Assembly: GCA_963971405.1 (NCBI GenBank)
Contig: OZ020488.1
Span: 11,768,152-11,832,151 of the forward strand
Direction of reading: 5' to 3'
DNA from: Psococerastis gibbosa
Lineage: Eukaryota; Arthropoda; Insecta; Psocodea; Psocidae
DNA: 64,000 bases
The stretch's first letter is position 1. The number at the start of each line of letters is the position of its first letter. The position numbers and the translations under genes were made by a program. Of this stretch, positions 10,951 to 22,831 are shown piece by piece. The notes under the pieces are model-generated. The model saw only the letters and a program-made list of their open reading frames with translations. It was not told the DNA's origin and ran no database searches.

Positions 10951-11954
10951 AATGGGCCAAGCAAGAGTCCTTAAGGATTGTCATTATTAAGTAAGTAAAT
11001 AATAACATTTAACATATTATTTTACATTTAAAATGGCAACCCCAGAGTTAAATACTACTCTAGAGAGACTAGAAACCCTGGGGTACCAGTACCATGTGTA
11101 GAAATCCAAAATGACTGCGATACATGTAATCATACCGAAATGACGTCAAAACCCAACGATTTTCCTATTAGAAAAAGGTCAGTAAATCAGTAATTCCAAA
11201 AAATTCATGGGGTCAATGGCATTAGGCCTACATCCATAAAAATCCATTCAAATAATAGTTGGTCCAAACTAGTACCTATAGATTTGTCGGCGAATTCCAC
11301 AAGGCATCTTTCCATACAATGAATCGACTGTGGCTGAACAAATGGCTACATCTGTCGCTATGGCCAATCCCATACAACAAAGACTCGTTCACACAATACA
11401 CTTCCTTATTGACTATCTATTAATAGGCCAATGCCCAGATCTTGCTGTGCCAGGCAGATACTGCTAATTACAGAAATACAATAGTTCTAATTGAAAATAA
11501 GAAACTCACATTCATTGCTTTGGACAAATGTATTATAAAATACTCACCGAAGACTTTATTGATTGTTGTTTTCTCTAGAACACAATAATCCTCAGATTTT
11601 ACAAAAAACAATTTTAGAGGTTTTGAAGAAATTTCCGAGTGTTTAATAGTTTAATAGCATAAAAAAAATAAAAGCTTAAAAAACGCATTGTAGTTACCGC
11701 TCTATTTATGCATAAACCCCCACTATTTCGGGACTGTTGTTACTTGTTTTCACAAAAAATTCCACCAGTTTGCAGTTTCTGAAATATCCGTATGTAAAAA
11801 TGTATTCTTTACTAGTAGTATTACCAAAATACACAAACTTCACCGTTTCGTGGCAATTTTTTTCAAAAAAATTTCACTCACTAGGCCTTGCACCAACTTT
11901 CCGCAAACAATCCTCGAACTGCGATCCTGCATACATGCCTGCTAGCCACCACTT
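10951..11954. other. Intronic DNA, nothing recognised
   Basis: AT-rich, with no convincing coding sequence, splice pair or repeat. Confidence 0.5.
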
Positions 11955-12690
11955 GTAAGAGTGTAAGATTAAATTAATTAATCATATCACTTATTAGAAG
12001 AATTAATCGAAAAACTGCTGACAGTACCCTACTATGAAATTAATAAAATGATGAAAAGAGTGAAAGAATATGATGTTAAAATTAATCAACCATATCGCCA
12101 GTCACTATTAGAAGAATGAATCGGAAAACTGCTGACATGACAGTCAGACGCGTAGTTAGTAGTCAGTAGCCTACTTATCACTATGAAATCCGTAAAATCA
12201 TGAAAAGAGTGTAAGAACATGATGATACAATTAATTAATCATATCGCCAGACACTATTAGAAGAATTAATCGAAAAACTGCTGACAGCCAGACGCATAGT
12301 AAGTAGCCTAATATTAAATCAGTAAAATCATGAAAAGAGTGTAAGAAAATGATGATAAAATTAATTAATCATATCGCCAGACACTATTAGAAGAATGAAA
12401 CGAAAAACTGCTGACAGCCAGACGTTTAGTAAGTATCCTATTATGAAATCAGTAAAATGATGAAAAGAGTGTAAGAACATGATGTTAAAATTAATCAATC
12501 GTATGGCCAATCACTATTAGTAGAATGAATCGGAAATCTGCTGATAGCCAGAGGCATAGTAACCTACTATGAAATCAATAAAATCATGAAAAGAGTGTAA
12601 GAAAATGATGATAAAATTAATCAATCATATCGCCAGGCACTATTAGAAGACAGAAGCTGACAGCCAGACGTGTAGTAGCCTACTATGAAA
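11955..12690. repeat. Tandem array, about 130 bp unit
   Basis: GAAAAGAGTGTAAGAA recurs at about 12205, 12335, 12465 and 12590, with variants at 11955 and 12055. Each copy has CATATCGCCAG, CACTATTAGAAGAAT and CTGCTGACAGCCAGACG. Unit length varies from about 100 to 150 bp because of internal deletions. It lies in the 8.7-kb intron. Confidence 0.85.
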
Positions 12691-13218
12691 TCCCAAAACA
12701 TCAGACAACCCTACAAAATATTAATCCTACAAGAAGAAACACGAAGCAACCCATGTTAATGTAGCAAACATTAAACATAGCGATGATGTCTTGGTAACTA
12801 AACTACCCAATAAGGAAGGCGTTATAAAAGAATTACAATAGGAAATACTGACAGTAGTATCAGTATTTAAAAGTCGGTATAATAATTTATGGTCGTAAAT
12901 AATAACAAATAGAGTGCGAAGAAATTGTATGTTAATCTACGTAATTGGCCCTCTATGCTACCTACTCAACAGACGGCCTACCTTTGTTCCAAGGAATACA
13001 TATGTAGGCGATTGTATAGAATAACCTACGCACTTATTAATTATAATTGCGTCGATTCTAAAATGGAGTGATTATAAATAGAATTGCTGCTTCTTGTTTG
13101 TTCAAGCTTTTATTTCAATATGGAATACGATTTATTGGATTGTTTCTTGAAGGAGGCTGTATCATGGGAAATTGGACACCTACACAATGTAGGAGAGAAT
13201 AGCATTTCAGATTTATTA
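12691..13218. other. Intronic DNA, nothing recognised
   Basis: No repeat family or coding signal was seen. Confidence 0.5.
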
Positions 13219-13440
13219 CAGTCAGACTGACAGACAGAATGACATTTCGTAAAAATCACCTGTTTTCGTTCTTAAAACCTGAAAATGTGAAAAATCAGTT
13301 GAAAAACTTTCGACCGTCACAAAGCTACCTGTACTAGCGTAGAAATAGAAAAGCAACAAAGAAACGAAAGAGGTTCAGCAGAAAAAGTTTCGAAGTTCTA
13401 GACCAGACTCAAAAGTAAAAGTTTTCCGTTTCCCCCTCCT
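13219..13440 (-). mobile_element. Degenerate Helentron-like 5' end
   Basis: On the minus strand it retains the order hairpin-like start, GTGACGGTCGAAAGTTTTTC, GAAATGTCATTCTGTCTGTC. It is a remote relative of the H1-H8 family. No 3' end was found. Confidence 0.4.
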
Positions 13441-13530
13441 AATAAATAAATAAATATTGACTTTGTTCTATTTCTAAGCCAACCTAGCGGAGTTAGGGCT
13501 ATAAAGCCCTCTATAAAGCCCCCAAAAAAT
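13436..13530 (-). mobile_element. SINE-1 (tRNA-Glu-derived) fragment, tail end
   Basis: Contains the AAAT repeat tail, TAAGCCAACCTAGCGGAGTT and AGGGCTATAAAGCCCTCTAT. It is the 3' body of the minus-strand SINE-1, without the tRNA head. Confidence 0.6.
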
Positions 13531-14099
13531 TTTAATCCAACTATACCACTCACTTTGTGAATCTAGGTTAGCGTATGGTATCCAAGTGTGGGGTGGGACC
13601 TTTGTCACAAATTTAAATTCACTTGTAGTTACCCAAAAATACCATATTAGAACAATAGTCAAAAAACCTAGAACTTGGCCATCATTCCCTCTCTTTGCGA
13701 CTCTCGGTTTATTCCCACTGCGGCACTTGTTCTTATACAAGACATTGCAAATTTTTTACTCTATCAGTGGGGACATGGTACAGAGACCCAGACCAGCAAA
13801 TACTAGAAGAATTGAGCACCATGTAGTACCTAGGGCATTCATTGCATATTTTACCAAATCCTACCAATATAGGTATAGCACCAAAATTATTTAACGTACT
13901 TAATATTTGTTCTGGGTCGCTGTCAATAAATAAAATTTCCAAATTCGTCCGGGAATGGCTGATGAGACGGGAATACGTGGAATCCTTATTTGAAATAGTG
14001 GACTAGACTGTTATGTGTTTACGAGAGATCTGTTATTAATATGTAAGTGTAGTTTAATAAGTTAGATTACTAATTGACTGTTTTTCTTTTTTATTTAGC

Positions 14100-14150
14100 T
14101 TTAGAGTAGGGTAAATTGTTATGACCTATAACAATTTACCCTACTCTAAA
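14100..14150. repeat. Perfect 23-bp inverted repeat
   Basis: TTTAGAGTAGGGTAAATTGT (plus TAT) at 14100-14122 is perfectly inverted at 14128-14150 around a 5-bp spacer GACCT. It would form a strong hairpin. No relation to the other repeat families was seen. Confidence 0.85.
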
Positions 14151-14221
14151 ACTCTCTTCTTGTGGGGCTCTACAATTATTGTGTTTAAATTGTTCTATTT
14201 AATACACATGCATTCATTCAT

Positions 14222-14366
14222 CATTACACTCAACTAGGAAGACCCGAGACCACCTGCTTTACATGCCCTCCGAAGCATGGCCAGAAAATGCAGCAACTGT
14301 GGGACTCGAACCAACAACCTTTTGGGTGAAAGTCGGAGTCTGTACCATTACGCTACATGTCCTGAC
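14222..14366 (-). mobile_element. SINE-1 head (tRNA-Glu-like)
   Basis: On the minus strand: ACATGTAGCGTAATGGTACA (A-box region), then GACTTTCACCC (TTC anticodon context) and GGTTCGAGTCCCACA (B box), followed by the body TTCTGGCCATGCTTCGGAGG. The poly-(TTTA) end is missing. Confidence 0.65.
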
Positions 14367-15113
14367 TAACCTAATGGTTACACTAACTTCACCGGTAAGG
14401 GAAAACTCAGCTGTCGGGCTTGTTGTTGACCACATCATCTCAAATAGAGCAGTAGGTAGTGAAGAGAGAGGACCCTCAACCAATCCAAAGGCCCTGACCC
14501 TCATTGGTTTGTCGTGTCATGTCGAGTACATTAAGTGGAATAATAGCACTAGCACTTCTTATTGTTCGAGTTGCCACGAAGGAGTAATCTTTAAATCTTT
14601 CTGTACATAAATGCATCCACTGAAGGGTAGACATTGCTATTTTCAAAGTCAATTTGAGACAAAACCTGACCCGCTCAAGCAAACAATAGGCGTATGGTAC
14701 TACAAGAAATTTCAATTATTTTTCATGATTGCATTGATGCTAGATAATGGGTTTAAGTGGAGTACCTATGTCTACGTAGGCTGGCAAACAATGGAAAGCA
14801 AACCTAGATGCAAACTCTATTAACATCTGGTATTCTATTGTGAAATGTTTGATGTACCATTGAAAATTGCCTGTATTTGTAGTACAAACACTATTACTGC
14901 AGGCAGTCAGACTACAGTTTCTTTTTTTTTGTCTTTTCCTATATAATACATATGCTAGGTACCAAGATAAATTGTAATGGATACATAAGTTAACGTCTTA
15001 CTCAGTGGCTGGTTTAGAATATTTCAGTGCCGGGTTAATAGATTTTGGTTCCTTTCCTTACACATGTACTGCTACTAGTATATTACCAAAATAGCGGAGG
15101 CAGAGCTGAATTT
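14367..15113. other. Intronic DNA, nothing recognised
   Basis: CAGTGGCTGGTTTAG near 15003 is a possible lone hAT-like end. Otherwise unremarkable. Confidence 0.4.
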
Positions 15114-15740
15114 TTGCTTTCCAATTTATACGTAGTATAAGGAAAGCTTTGTGACGGTCGAAATTTTCGATTCCGAGATTTCAACGGATTTACACGTTTT
15201 GAGGTCCCAGGAACCAAAAAAAGTGGTTTTTACGAAATGTCTGTCGCTCTGTCTGTCTGTCTGTTCATCGATTTCCGGGCAAACTACTCGGTCGATTTAA
15301 ATGAAATTTGGCATGTAGGTTTAAGTGGTAAATGTAGGTGTAGAAAAATGACAAAAAAATAATTTTTCTGCCAAACCTCTCCATCGATGATTTCTAACTT
15401 CAAGCATGTTTTAGAAGTTAAATTGAGTAATGAAACAAGATAGTTTGGTTTTCCAAAAAACTATTGGGTTTTGTGCAAAAAATGTTTTTTTGAAAAAATG
15501 AAAGCAAATTCACGCTCAAATGCATTGCGTGCCTTGCCATTATTGCTGTGTGGTAATATGTAGGTCTGACCTATCTAGAATTTAAGTCACCTTCAGTGAC
15601 GTCAGGTGGACGACCCCCCCCCCCCCCCCCGTGATATCCGAAATTTAACAATAGGAAAATTATTTATTATGAAATTAATCATTTTCTCTCCCTACTAATC
15701 GATGGAAAGCATGTTCGAGTAAACTCGGACCGGTTCCTTT
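15114..15740 (+). mobile_element. Helentron/HINE-like element, copy H1 (internally deleted)
   Basis: Begins TTGCTTTCCAATTTATACGT and ends GAGTAAACTCGGACCGGTTC plus CTTT. It has the 5' hairpin TTATAC-GTA-GTATAA, the GTCT microsatellite and a long C run (about 15606-15630). It lacks the central G-tract segment found in longer copies. Non-coding. Confidence 0.65.
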
Positions 15741-15750
15741 AAATCGCATA

Positions 15751-15863
15751 CGCACAACTTAATGAATGTTTCCGAATGACCTGTTCAGTCGCCTCACTAA
15801 TAACTTAAATTGGTGTTGCGTTACGACACGTGTCCGATGGTGTGCGGAAACTCGCACAAGTAC
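15751..15863 (-). mobile_element. SINE-2 fragment cut by Helentron H2
   Basis: AATGAATGTTTCCGAATGAC and GTTACGACACGTGTCCGATG blocks. The copy stops at the H2 end AAAGAACCGG, losing its head. Confidence 0.55.
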
Positions 15864-16742
15864 AAAGAACCGGTCCGAGTTTACTCGAACATGCTTTCCA
15901 ATTTATCAAAATTAGTAGATAGCGATAATGAGTAATTTCATGGTAAATAATTTTCCTATGGTTAAATTTCCGATACCTCGAGGGGGGGGGGGGGGGGGTT
16001 GTCCACCTGACGTCACTGGAGGTGAGGTAAATTCTAGATAGGTCAGACCAACACATTACCACACAGTAATACTGGCAGGGCACGCAACGCATTTGAGCGT
16101 GAGTTTTCTATCATTTTTTCAAAAAAACATTTTTTTTTACAAAACCAAATGCTTATCTGGGAAAGCAACCTGTCCGGTTTCGTTACTCAATTTAACACCT
16201 AAAACATGCCTGAAGGTAGAAACCATCGATAGAAAGGTTTCGCAGTAAAATTATTTTTCAGTCATTTTTCATTAAAATTTAGTTATTTTTATTTTTTTAC
16301 CCCCAGAAGCAACCTATCAAGGGGCAAGCGACACCCCGCATTTTGTTAACATTAATAACGACCACAATATATGTGAATTTAAAAGAAATTGTTGGAGCCG
16401 TTTTTGAGAAATAATTTTTTTAGACGTTTTTTTGGAGTTTTTTGAGAATAAAACCCCCCAAATGAAGTTAGCCCCAAATAAAAAAAATTGTTCCGAGGTA
16501 TGATTTTGGTAAACCTACATGCAAAATTTCATCAAAATCGACCGAGTAGTTTGCCAGGAAATCGACGCACAGACAGACAGACATACAGACATACAGACAG
16601 ACAGAGCGACAGACAGACATTTCGTAAAAACCACTTTTTTGGTTCCTGGGACCTCAAAACGTGTAAATCCGTTGAAATCTCGGAATCGAAAATTTCGACC
16701 ATCACAAAGCTTTCCTTATACTACGTATAAATTGGAAAGCAA
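15864..16742 (-). mobile_element. Helentron/HINE-like element, copy H2, full length
   Basis: An 879-bp copy on the minus strand. Landmarks in element order: terminal TTGCTTTCCAATTTATACGT, GTCT repeats, a short G tract, a C tract (seen as G at 15981-15998), the subterminal inverted copy ATAAATTGGAAAGCATG, the hairpin CGAGTAAACTCG and the end GGTTCTTT. It truncates a SINE-2 copy on its left. Open frames inside it translate repeats only. Confidence 0.75.
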
Positions 16743-16911
16743 TAACATAAATTAAACATTCGTTCCACCCAGTATTGTCATTATTATTAGCCAATAGGCA
16801 CAATTCAACATTCTAAGCACTGACAATGATTATTGGAATGTGCCTCATGATATCTGGTAACCCGAGACAAACAGTTCAGTGATTGCTCAAAAAACGCATA
16901 GTTAGGCTTAC

Positions 16912-17112
16912 CTTTTACTGATATAACAGCTGCCGTCACCGCTTCACCGTACTGGTTGAACGCTTCGCATGTATAATGTGCCGCGTCTTCACCGAACACG
17001 TCAGCGAACCTCAGTCCAAACCTGCCGTTCCCATAGTCAACGTGACGAAAGTCGGGACAGTCTGGAACCTCGACACCATCCTTCACCCACACGACGTCCA
17101 TCGGGGATGCGC
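16912..17112 (-). CDS. Unc-89: Exon of Unc-89-like gene: second half of the fourth Ig domain
   Basis: 201 nt, phase 1 to 1. The acceptor is TCAATTGCAG before GCGCATCC and the donor is GTAAAAG before GTAAGC. It encodes GASPMDVVWVKDGVEV, then the E to G strands with EDAAHYTCEAFNQYGEAV. This is a textbook I-set F strand (D-x-x-x-Y-x-C) and the end of the Ig domain that starts in 18392-17200. The intron separating the two (17199-17113) is only 87 bp and stays open in frame, so a naive open-frame call merges the exons and inserts a spurious hydrophobic stretch. Confidence 0.9.
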
Positions 17113-17199
17113 CTGCAATTGACAAAGGAGGGATTGTGTATAATGTCAACAAAATCATCAACAGATTGCAGTGAATCAATAAAACATAAGAAAGCTTAC

Positions 17200-18392
17200 C
17201 TTGAATTTGTACTATGAGTTCTGCCGATGCTCCTTCAATAAGCGTCTCATCAGAAAGCCCCTTTTCAAAAGTGGGAGGTTCAGTCACAAGATTGTCATCT
17301 GCTGAGGTTACTTCAAGGTGGGTAGAACACTGCGCACGGCCCAACTCATTCTGCGCCATGCAAGTGTAAACACCCTCATCTTCCTCTGCTAGCTCCGAGA
17401 TTTCCAACATAGCTGTCGTGCCATCCCAGGCGGGGATGAAACGGTCAGTCATAACAATAAGTTCACCATTTCTATACCACGACGGCACTGGACTAGGAGC
17501 TCCCCGAATATCACACGCCAAATTAATACGATCACCTAAACGCCCGATACCGCCGACAAGTCTTCGTCGAAAACTAGGACTCACTCGAGGTGACGAACTA
17601 TGGGCACGGTTCGCTACTTTGGTCTTATACCCGTGAGGACCTATAACTTCTAACCTAGCTGTTGCTTCTATTCGCCCAACGTCATTTTCAAGAGTAATCC
17701 TATACAAGCCAGCGTCTTCAATGGTTACTTCACTAATTTCCAGTAAACGCAGATCATCCCGCTCCACAAGAGATATCCTAGCTGATGGGGTTACTACAAT
17801 GCCATTTTTATCCCATGTGGCCCAAGGCGTCGGGTGACCGGCGATGGCGCACTGGAATCGTACAGTCTCCCCTTCCTCCGCTACGCGGTTGTGGGGAATC
17901 GCGTAGAATTTGGGTGCTGCAACTTTCAGCCTCTTTGGTGTCGATATGGGTTCCAAGTGTCTGGGCGAGAAGCTCCGTGTGTAAGGAGACATGCTTCTGG
18001 AAGGGGTAGTTCTTGGAGTGGACCGCGGAGTCGACCCACCCGACAACAGTCCTGTTGGTCGGTGAAGTTGCTGACTTAGGGCATTTTCCTTCTCCTCAGG
18101 AACATCGACCAGTAAGCAAGCAGACGTTGGAGTGTGTCCTAGGTCGTTGAAAGCGATGCAAGTGTATTCCCCCTCGTCCTCTGGGTACACATGGTTGATG
18201 GACAGCCGAGCTATGCGGCCGTCGAACTCAGCCAGGACGTCTCCGCCAAGACGAACTAATTTTCCAGCGCGTTCCCAGCGGACGTCGGCACCAGCTCCGT
18301 GCTCGACTTCGCATTCCAGAGTAACTGCATCACCGTCGCAGCAACGAAGATCTTTCAGTCCTTTCTTGAACGCTGGGAGGGTCTCTACGTTT
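17200..18392 (-). CDS. Unc-89: Large exon of Unc-89/obscurin-like protein: three complete Ig domains, Ser/Pro linker and start of a fourth
   Basis: 1,193 nt, about 398 residues. The acceptor is CATTGCAG before AAACGTAG and the donor is TTCAAG before GTAAGC. Domain order: Ig1 (LPAFKKGLKDLRCCDGDAV to the F strand EDEGEYTCIAFNDLG); a low-complexity linker rich in Ser, Thr, Pro and Arg (GSTPRSTPRTTPSRSMSPY), a plausible phosphorylation region; Ig2 (APKFYAIPHNRVAEEGETV, Cys in FQCAI, with the F-strand Cys replaced in DAGLYRITLEN); Ig3 (SFRRRLVGGIGRLGDRINL to EEDEGVYTCMAQNELGRAQ); and the A-B strands of Ig4 (PPTFEKGLSDETLIEGASA). Giant proteins of this kind organise the sarcomere M-line. The spacing, the Ser/Pro linker and the HNRVAEEGETVRFQCAIAG style fit insect Unc-89 by memory. 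No alignment was run, so the family is firmer than the symbol. Confidence 0.9.
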
Positions 18393-19119
18393 CTGCAATG
18401 CAATTGGTAATAGGAATTATTTACGAATTGGGGTAGGGTTGATTGTGCTAAGACATTGGTGGAAGAATCAGTACATGGGTATTCGAAATGGTATAGTGAG
18501 TTACGTTCCTAACGACTACTTCTTGTTCTTGCTTTAACCAATTTGTTACCGTATCGAAATTAGAAGTTAAGAATCCTTTAATTGCCTCTTAGAAGAAATT
18601 ACCACACATATGGTTCTTCACATAAACCACCACATTTCACAGTATAATAGAGAATGTCTTTAGAGACAAACGGAGGGGGAAAAGCCTTATAGGTGCAAAA
18701 AAAATCAAACATTCAGCGGTTATGACGATGTTCCGGATAGATCGTGGGTTCGAATTTGGAAAGTCCAATTTTTTCTAAATCCAATAATTTCGATCAAACA
18801 TCACTTTAAATATCGACCGTAGAGCTGCCAAATATATCAACCCTTACAAGAAATGTTTTGATATATGGTTTGTGCCTGTTTCTAACACCATACCTCCACA
18901 ATTATCGAAATGGATTGTAAAAATAGTATCGGGAAGAAGGAATTTAAAAACTGTGGCCAAACGGTCCCACATCATATATCAAAATGTAGAGGAGTATTTC
19001 TTTTAGGGGTTAGTTCTTTTTTTTCTAGCTCTACAAAGGATAATTCCTCTGAAATTTGACTATGTTCAAAAAACTGATATTATGGTTATCAGCTAGCTTT
19101 GCTCTTAAATAAAACTTAC
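18393..19119. other. Intron of the Unc-89-like gene
   Basis: A 727-bp intron between the microexon and the large Ig exon. It has no recognised repeat and is the only long intron here without obvious transposons. Confidence 0.6.
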
Positions 19120-19165
19120 CCGCGGGTCACTGGACGGCGGGGCATACCGTCGTCCTTTCCCAGGC
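19120..19165 (-). CDS. Unc-89: 46-nt microexon of Unc-89-like gene (inter-Ig linker)
   Basis: This exon is too short for open-frame detection. It is found because it repairs the splice phase between 30382 (phase 1) and 18392 (needs phase 2). The acceptor is TTGTTTCAG before GCCTGGG and the donor is CGCGG before GTAAGT. Read in the required phase it encodes LGKDDGMPRRPVTR with one shared glycine at each edge, a basic linker between two Ig domains. Both splice sites are strong and the reading frame is open only in the needed phase. Microexons in linkers of giant muscle proteins are often alternatively spliced. Skipping this one (46 nt) would shift the frame, so it is probably constitutive. Confidence 0.75.
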
Positions 19166-19219
19166 CTGAAACAAGCAAAAATATCCTTCTTAGTCTACCT
19201 ACTGAGGGTTTTCCTTTCT

Positions 19220-19734
19220 AAAGAGCCGGTCCTAGTTTACTCGAACATGCTTTCCAATTTATCAGAAAAATTATTTTTTTGTCATTTTTCATTCAAATTT
19301 AGTTATTTTTATTTTTTTACCACCAGAAGCAAACTATCAAGGGGCAAGCGACCCCCCGCATTTTTTCAACATTAATAACGACTACAATATATGTGAATTT
19401 AAAGGAAATCGTTTGAGCCGTTTTTGAGAAATAATTTTTTTAGACTTTTTTTTTGAGTTTTTGAGAATAAACCCCCCCCCCCCCCAAATTGATTTGGCCC
19501 AAAATAAAAAAAATGTTCCCGAGGTATGAGTTTTGTGAACCTACATGCCAAATTTAATCCAAATCAACCGAGTAGTTTGCCCGGAAATCGACAGAGCGAC
19601 AGAGAGACATTTCGTAAAAACCACTTTTTTGGGACCTGAAAACGTGTAAATCTGTTGAAATCTCGGAATCGAAAATTTCGACCATCACAAAGCTTTCCTT
19701 ATACTACGAAAAATTGGAAAGCAAAAAGAGAGTC
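19220..19734 (-). mobile_element. Helentron/HINE-like element, copy H3, partial
   Basis: A 515-bp minus-strand copy with both ends but a large internal deletion that removes the C-tract side. It keeps the G tract (seen as C at about 19473-19487) and a short GACA run instead of the long microsatellite. It lies in the intron between the microexon and 30382, just right of the microexon. Confidence 0.65.
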
Positions 19735-20068
19735 GCAGTTAATTATATCCATGTTGTAAGATACAAAATGTAACAAATACGGTATATGACAATAACATAA
19801 TTTTACAGAGTTTGTGCAAAATATTTTGTATCTATTGTGAACTATATAACGATGAAGTATATAAACTTGTGTTGGCTCCATTATTTAGCCAAACGAGAAA
19901 GCACAGAGCCAGACCAAAGGAAAATACAAGTGTAAATATTAATAATAAAAATAATAAAGTCCTTATTGAAAAAAAAACAGCGAAATACAGCGAGATTTGG
20001 GCCTATAGTCCTCTAAACCTAACTGTACGTATGAACGATAGTTAAATTGAAATATTTGTATATAATAA

Positions 20069-20452
20069 GGTGCCCATTCCATTGACCGGCTAGGGCTATT
20101 TCCAAAAACGGTGACGTGGTAGCAGACATTCAAGACTTAGGTGCCGACTCCACCGACCTCGCATTGCAGAATTGACGGAAATGTTTATTTTCCTCTATGC
20201 CATAGTTAAAATTGATCAATGATCATACAGTAAAATCACAAACAAACAAACTATAATTAAAAAATGGCGTCATGGGATATGTTAAGTACAAACATTTTAA
20301 TAGATCTCTATAAAAAGAAAAATTCTAATTTCCGTCAATGTCATTTGCATTCTGCAATGCGAGATCGATGGAAACGCAACCTAAGTCTTGAATGTCTGCT
20401 ACCACGTCACTGTTTTTGGAAATAGCCCTAGCCGGTCAATGGAATGGGCGCC
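20069..20452 (+). mobile_element. Harbinger-like MITE, 384 bp, long inverted repeats
   Basis: Starts GGTGCCCATTCCATTGACCG and ends CGGTCAATGGAATGGGCGCC. The inverted repeats extend about 70 bp (through GTGACGTGGTAGCAGACATT). The flanking trinucleotide TAA lies on both sides (20066-20068 and 20453-20455). It shares its core with 24208-24590 in opposite orientation. Confidence 0.8.
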
Positions 20453-21216
20453 TAAACCACATTTATACCGAATATCAGTCACACTAATTCAAATTCGCTA
20501 CCGTCTACATTCATACATTCATGTATTGTAGTCTGTAAATAGTATTTCTATATACCTGTATATGTACAGTTTACTGTATAACAGTGAAAGTGTATAGTGT
20601 CCGTGGCATATCTACAATAAAATTTGTAAAATACTACTATCACCGCATGACAGCGACACGAACTAACTTCTACTGTCTGACTATTAATTGCAAAACATAA
20701 CATACTATGACACTGTGTTAATTTGTAACGAAACAAATGAACTTTATTCAACGACATAGAACATATATCTCTTGATTTACTCAATGATGCTTGAAAATGT
20801 ATATCGCGGACTTTACAATATGTTTCATTTCTTTGCTGAGGGGTTGGTTCCAGTTGTTCTACTTCATTGACTTCATTCCTTTGACGTTTGAACCTCTCCA
20901 GTCATATTTCAGTCTTTCTTCTCGGGTGAAGGAGACCATTCATAATGTAAATAGTACAATGATGCGGCCTTAGCGCACTTGATCTTCTTTACTGAGAAGT
21001 CTATTATATCATTGCACAGAACATGTCTTTTATTGATAACCCTCAAGACTTTTACTCTAATATGAACGATGACTCAGTCAAACTAGCTATTTGTTCTTGA
21101 ATGCCTACAGTACCGCTCACATTTCTTAGGCCTACTCCCACCATCGTTTGAAAAGTATTGATGAGGAAAATTGCATGGCACCGCAATTTGCTAATGCACG
21201 GCTGGCGTGCAGTAGT

Positions 21217-21300
21217 CCTTGGGCGCATATTCCACCTACGTTTATAGTCAATAGCAAAATATGTGGCATTGACTATTGACGTAGGTGGAATAAGCGCCTT
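21217..21300. mobile_element. Short Harbinger-like MITE remnant
   Basis: GGGCGCATATTCCACCTACG is paired with GACGTAGGTGGAATAAGCGC around a 25-bp centre, with CTATTGACTAT/ATAGTCAATAG as the inner arms. The right side is followed by CTTA. It is an 80-bp near-palindrome related to the other GGCGCC-ended elements. Confidence 0.55.
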
Positions 21301-21363
21301 AATGCCCTTTATCCTCACCGAGGCTTTTCAGACGCTGACGGAAATCGGAAATGGAAATCTGGA

Positions 21364-21705
21364 GCCTTGTGGTTAATCTACTTAATTTCTTTCCTATTTA
21401 TACGCTAGTATAAAGAGAGCTTTGAGATATTGTGAAAATAGTCGATTTCTAGACTTAAATGGGTTTAAACCTTTTGAAGTATACCTTTGAGGGCGAACTT
21501 TTCAATTTTTTTTAACCAAATTAACATTCGAGTGTGGAACTCGTGGTTAATCTACTTAATTTCTTTCCTATTTATACGCTAGCATAAGGAGAGCTTTGAG
21601 ATATTGTGAAAATAGTCGATTTCTAGATTTAAATGGGTTTAAACCTTTTGAAGTATACCTTTGAGGGCGAACTTTTCAAATTTTTTATAACCAAATTCCC
21701 CTTAT
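21364..21705 (+). repeat. Two tandem copies of a diverged Helentron-like 5' end
   Basis: The block TTTCTTTCCTATTTATACGC, GAGAGCTTTGAGATATTGTG, AAATGGGTTTAAACCTTTTG occurs at about 21385-21515 and again at 21558-21690. It follows the plan of the H1-H8 5' end (pyrimidine start, TTATACG hairpin, AAAGCTTTGTGA) but is a different subfamily. Confidence 0.45.
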
Positions 21706-21721
21706 TACACATTATATATAT

Positions 21722-21910
21722 TATTATTGGAACAACATTCGAGTGTGGAACTAGGATGTCCACCCCGTCAGTCAACTCCCCATCTCCCCGAGTTGAAGGA
21801 GTCTACCCTTAGGGTGCCTCAAGTTAATGAACAGACGCACACTCCCCCTGCCAGGCTGACAGGGTTGCTTAAAGCAGAAATGCTGAAAGCAGGTGTTGGA
21901 AATGATGGTT
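21722..21910 (-). repeat. Repeat family C, variant fragment in opposite orientation
   Basis: GTCTACCCTTAGGGTGCCTC, CAGGCTGACAGGGTTGCTTA and GCAGAAATGCTGAAAGCAGG are the reverse complement of 28555-28680. The 61-codon frame here is a repeat translation. Confidence 0.6.
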
Positions 21911-22831
21911 AATAGTCAGCAGCGTTTCGTTTCGTATTTTTTAATGAAGTCAATTAAAAAGACTAGGCCTATATCCTTACATGCTTGTAGCCGTGGAGGC
22001 AGAAATTGATTAATTTCCCTAAAAACCTCGACGCCTTTTGTTTACAAAAAAATTGATTTATTTGCTTAAAATGAAGAGAAGAGGGTACTCAAAATTTATC
22101 GACTGTTTTGTTGTCAATATATGGAAAATTGACATACTTCATACGATATACAATACAGTATAGGCGGCAAGGTGACCGCGGTATTCGATTTACGTCAACA
22201 GGTTTAAATTCCGAGGTGCGGTACCCATCACTTCAGCAAACCGGGTGATAAATTTTATCTGTCGTATAAGCAGTTTTATATATAAAACGTACCAAGATAT
22301 TTATGGCTAGGCTGCGTTAAAAGGGATTCTGCCTGAAAAGGAGTTATCAATCAATAGCGGAACTGGTTGTCTTGACTACGCTAATTATGGCAAAACTATG
22401 GGTTTCCTGAAAAAGTAATTTCTGCCTAATAGGGAGGAGTGAGTCATGCCCGTAGACCTTGTCTCCGTTCACAGGGCCCAGACTAGCTGGTACTGTCTGC
22501 TGTATACAGCTTCTACTTTGTTCTTAGACGTGTTTTAAACTTATTAAGCATATTAGACCAGTTAAAATCGACATTAAATTCGGAAAAAATGATGTATCTC
22601 TGATTTTTTAGTATGTTGCGCATACTCATTAGGGTAGTGTATACCCAAGTTTGCAACTCTGAAAAAGTTGTGGAATAAGTGTACCACATGAAAAACCGCG
22701 ACATTTTTGGACCCTTTTCAGATTTTGCTGTATCCCTCCTAAAGTATGAATTTTTGGAGGAAAGTTGTATATACATTTTTGACGAGCAATAGATATGCGA
22801 AAATTAAAGCCAAATAAGTATATACGGTAAT

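Noticed and set aside
16488..16755. Frames rich in DRQTDRQT
   Set aside because: The acidic/basic repeat is the GTCT microsatellite of a Helentron-like element; the same peptide recurs at 35559, 47895 and 52742.
16805..18403. A single 532-codon minus-strand gene
   Set aside because: It merges two exons through an 87-bp in-frame intron (17199-17113), and both ends run past clear splice sites at 18392 and 16912.
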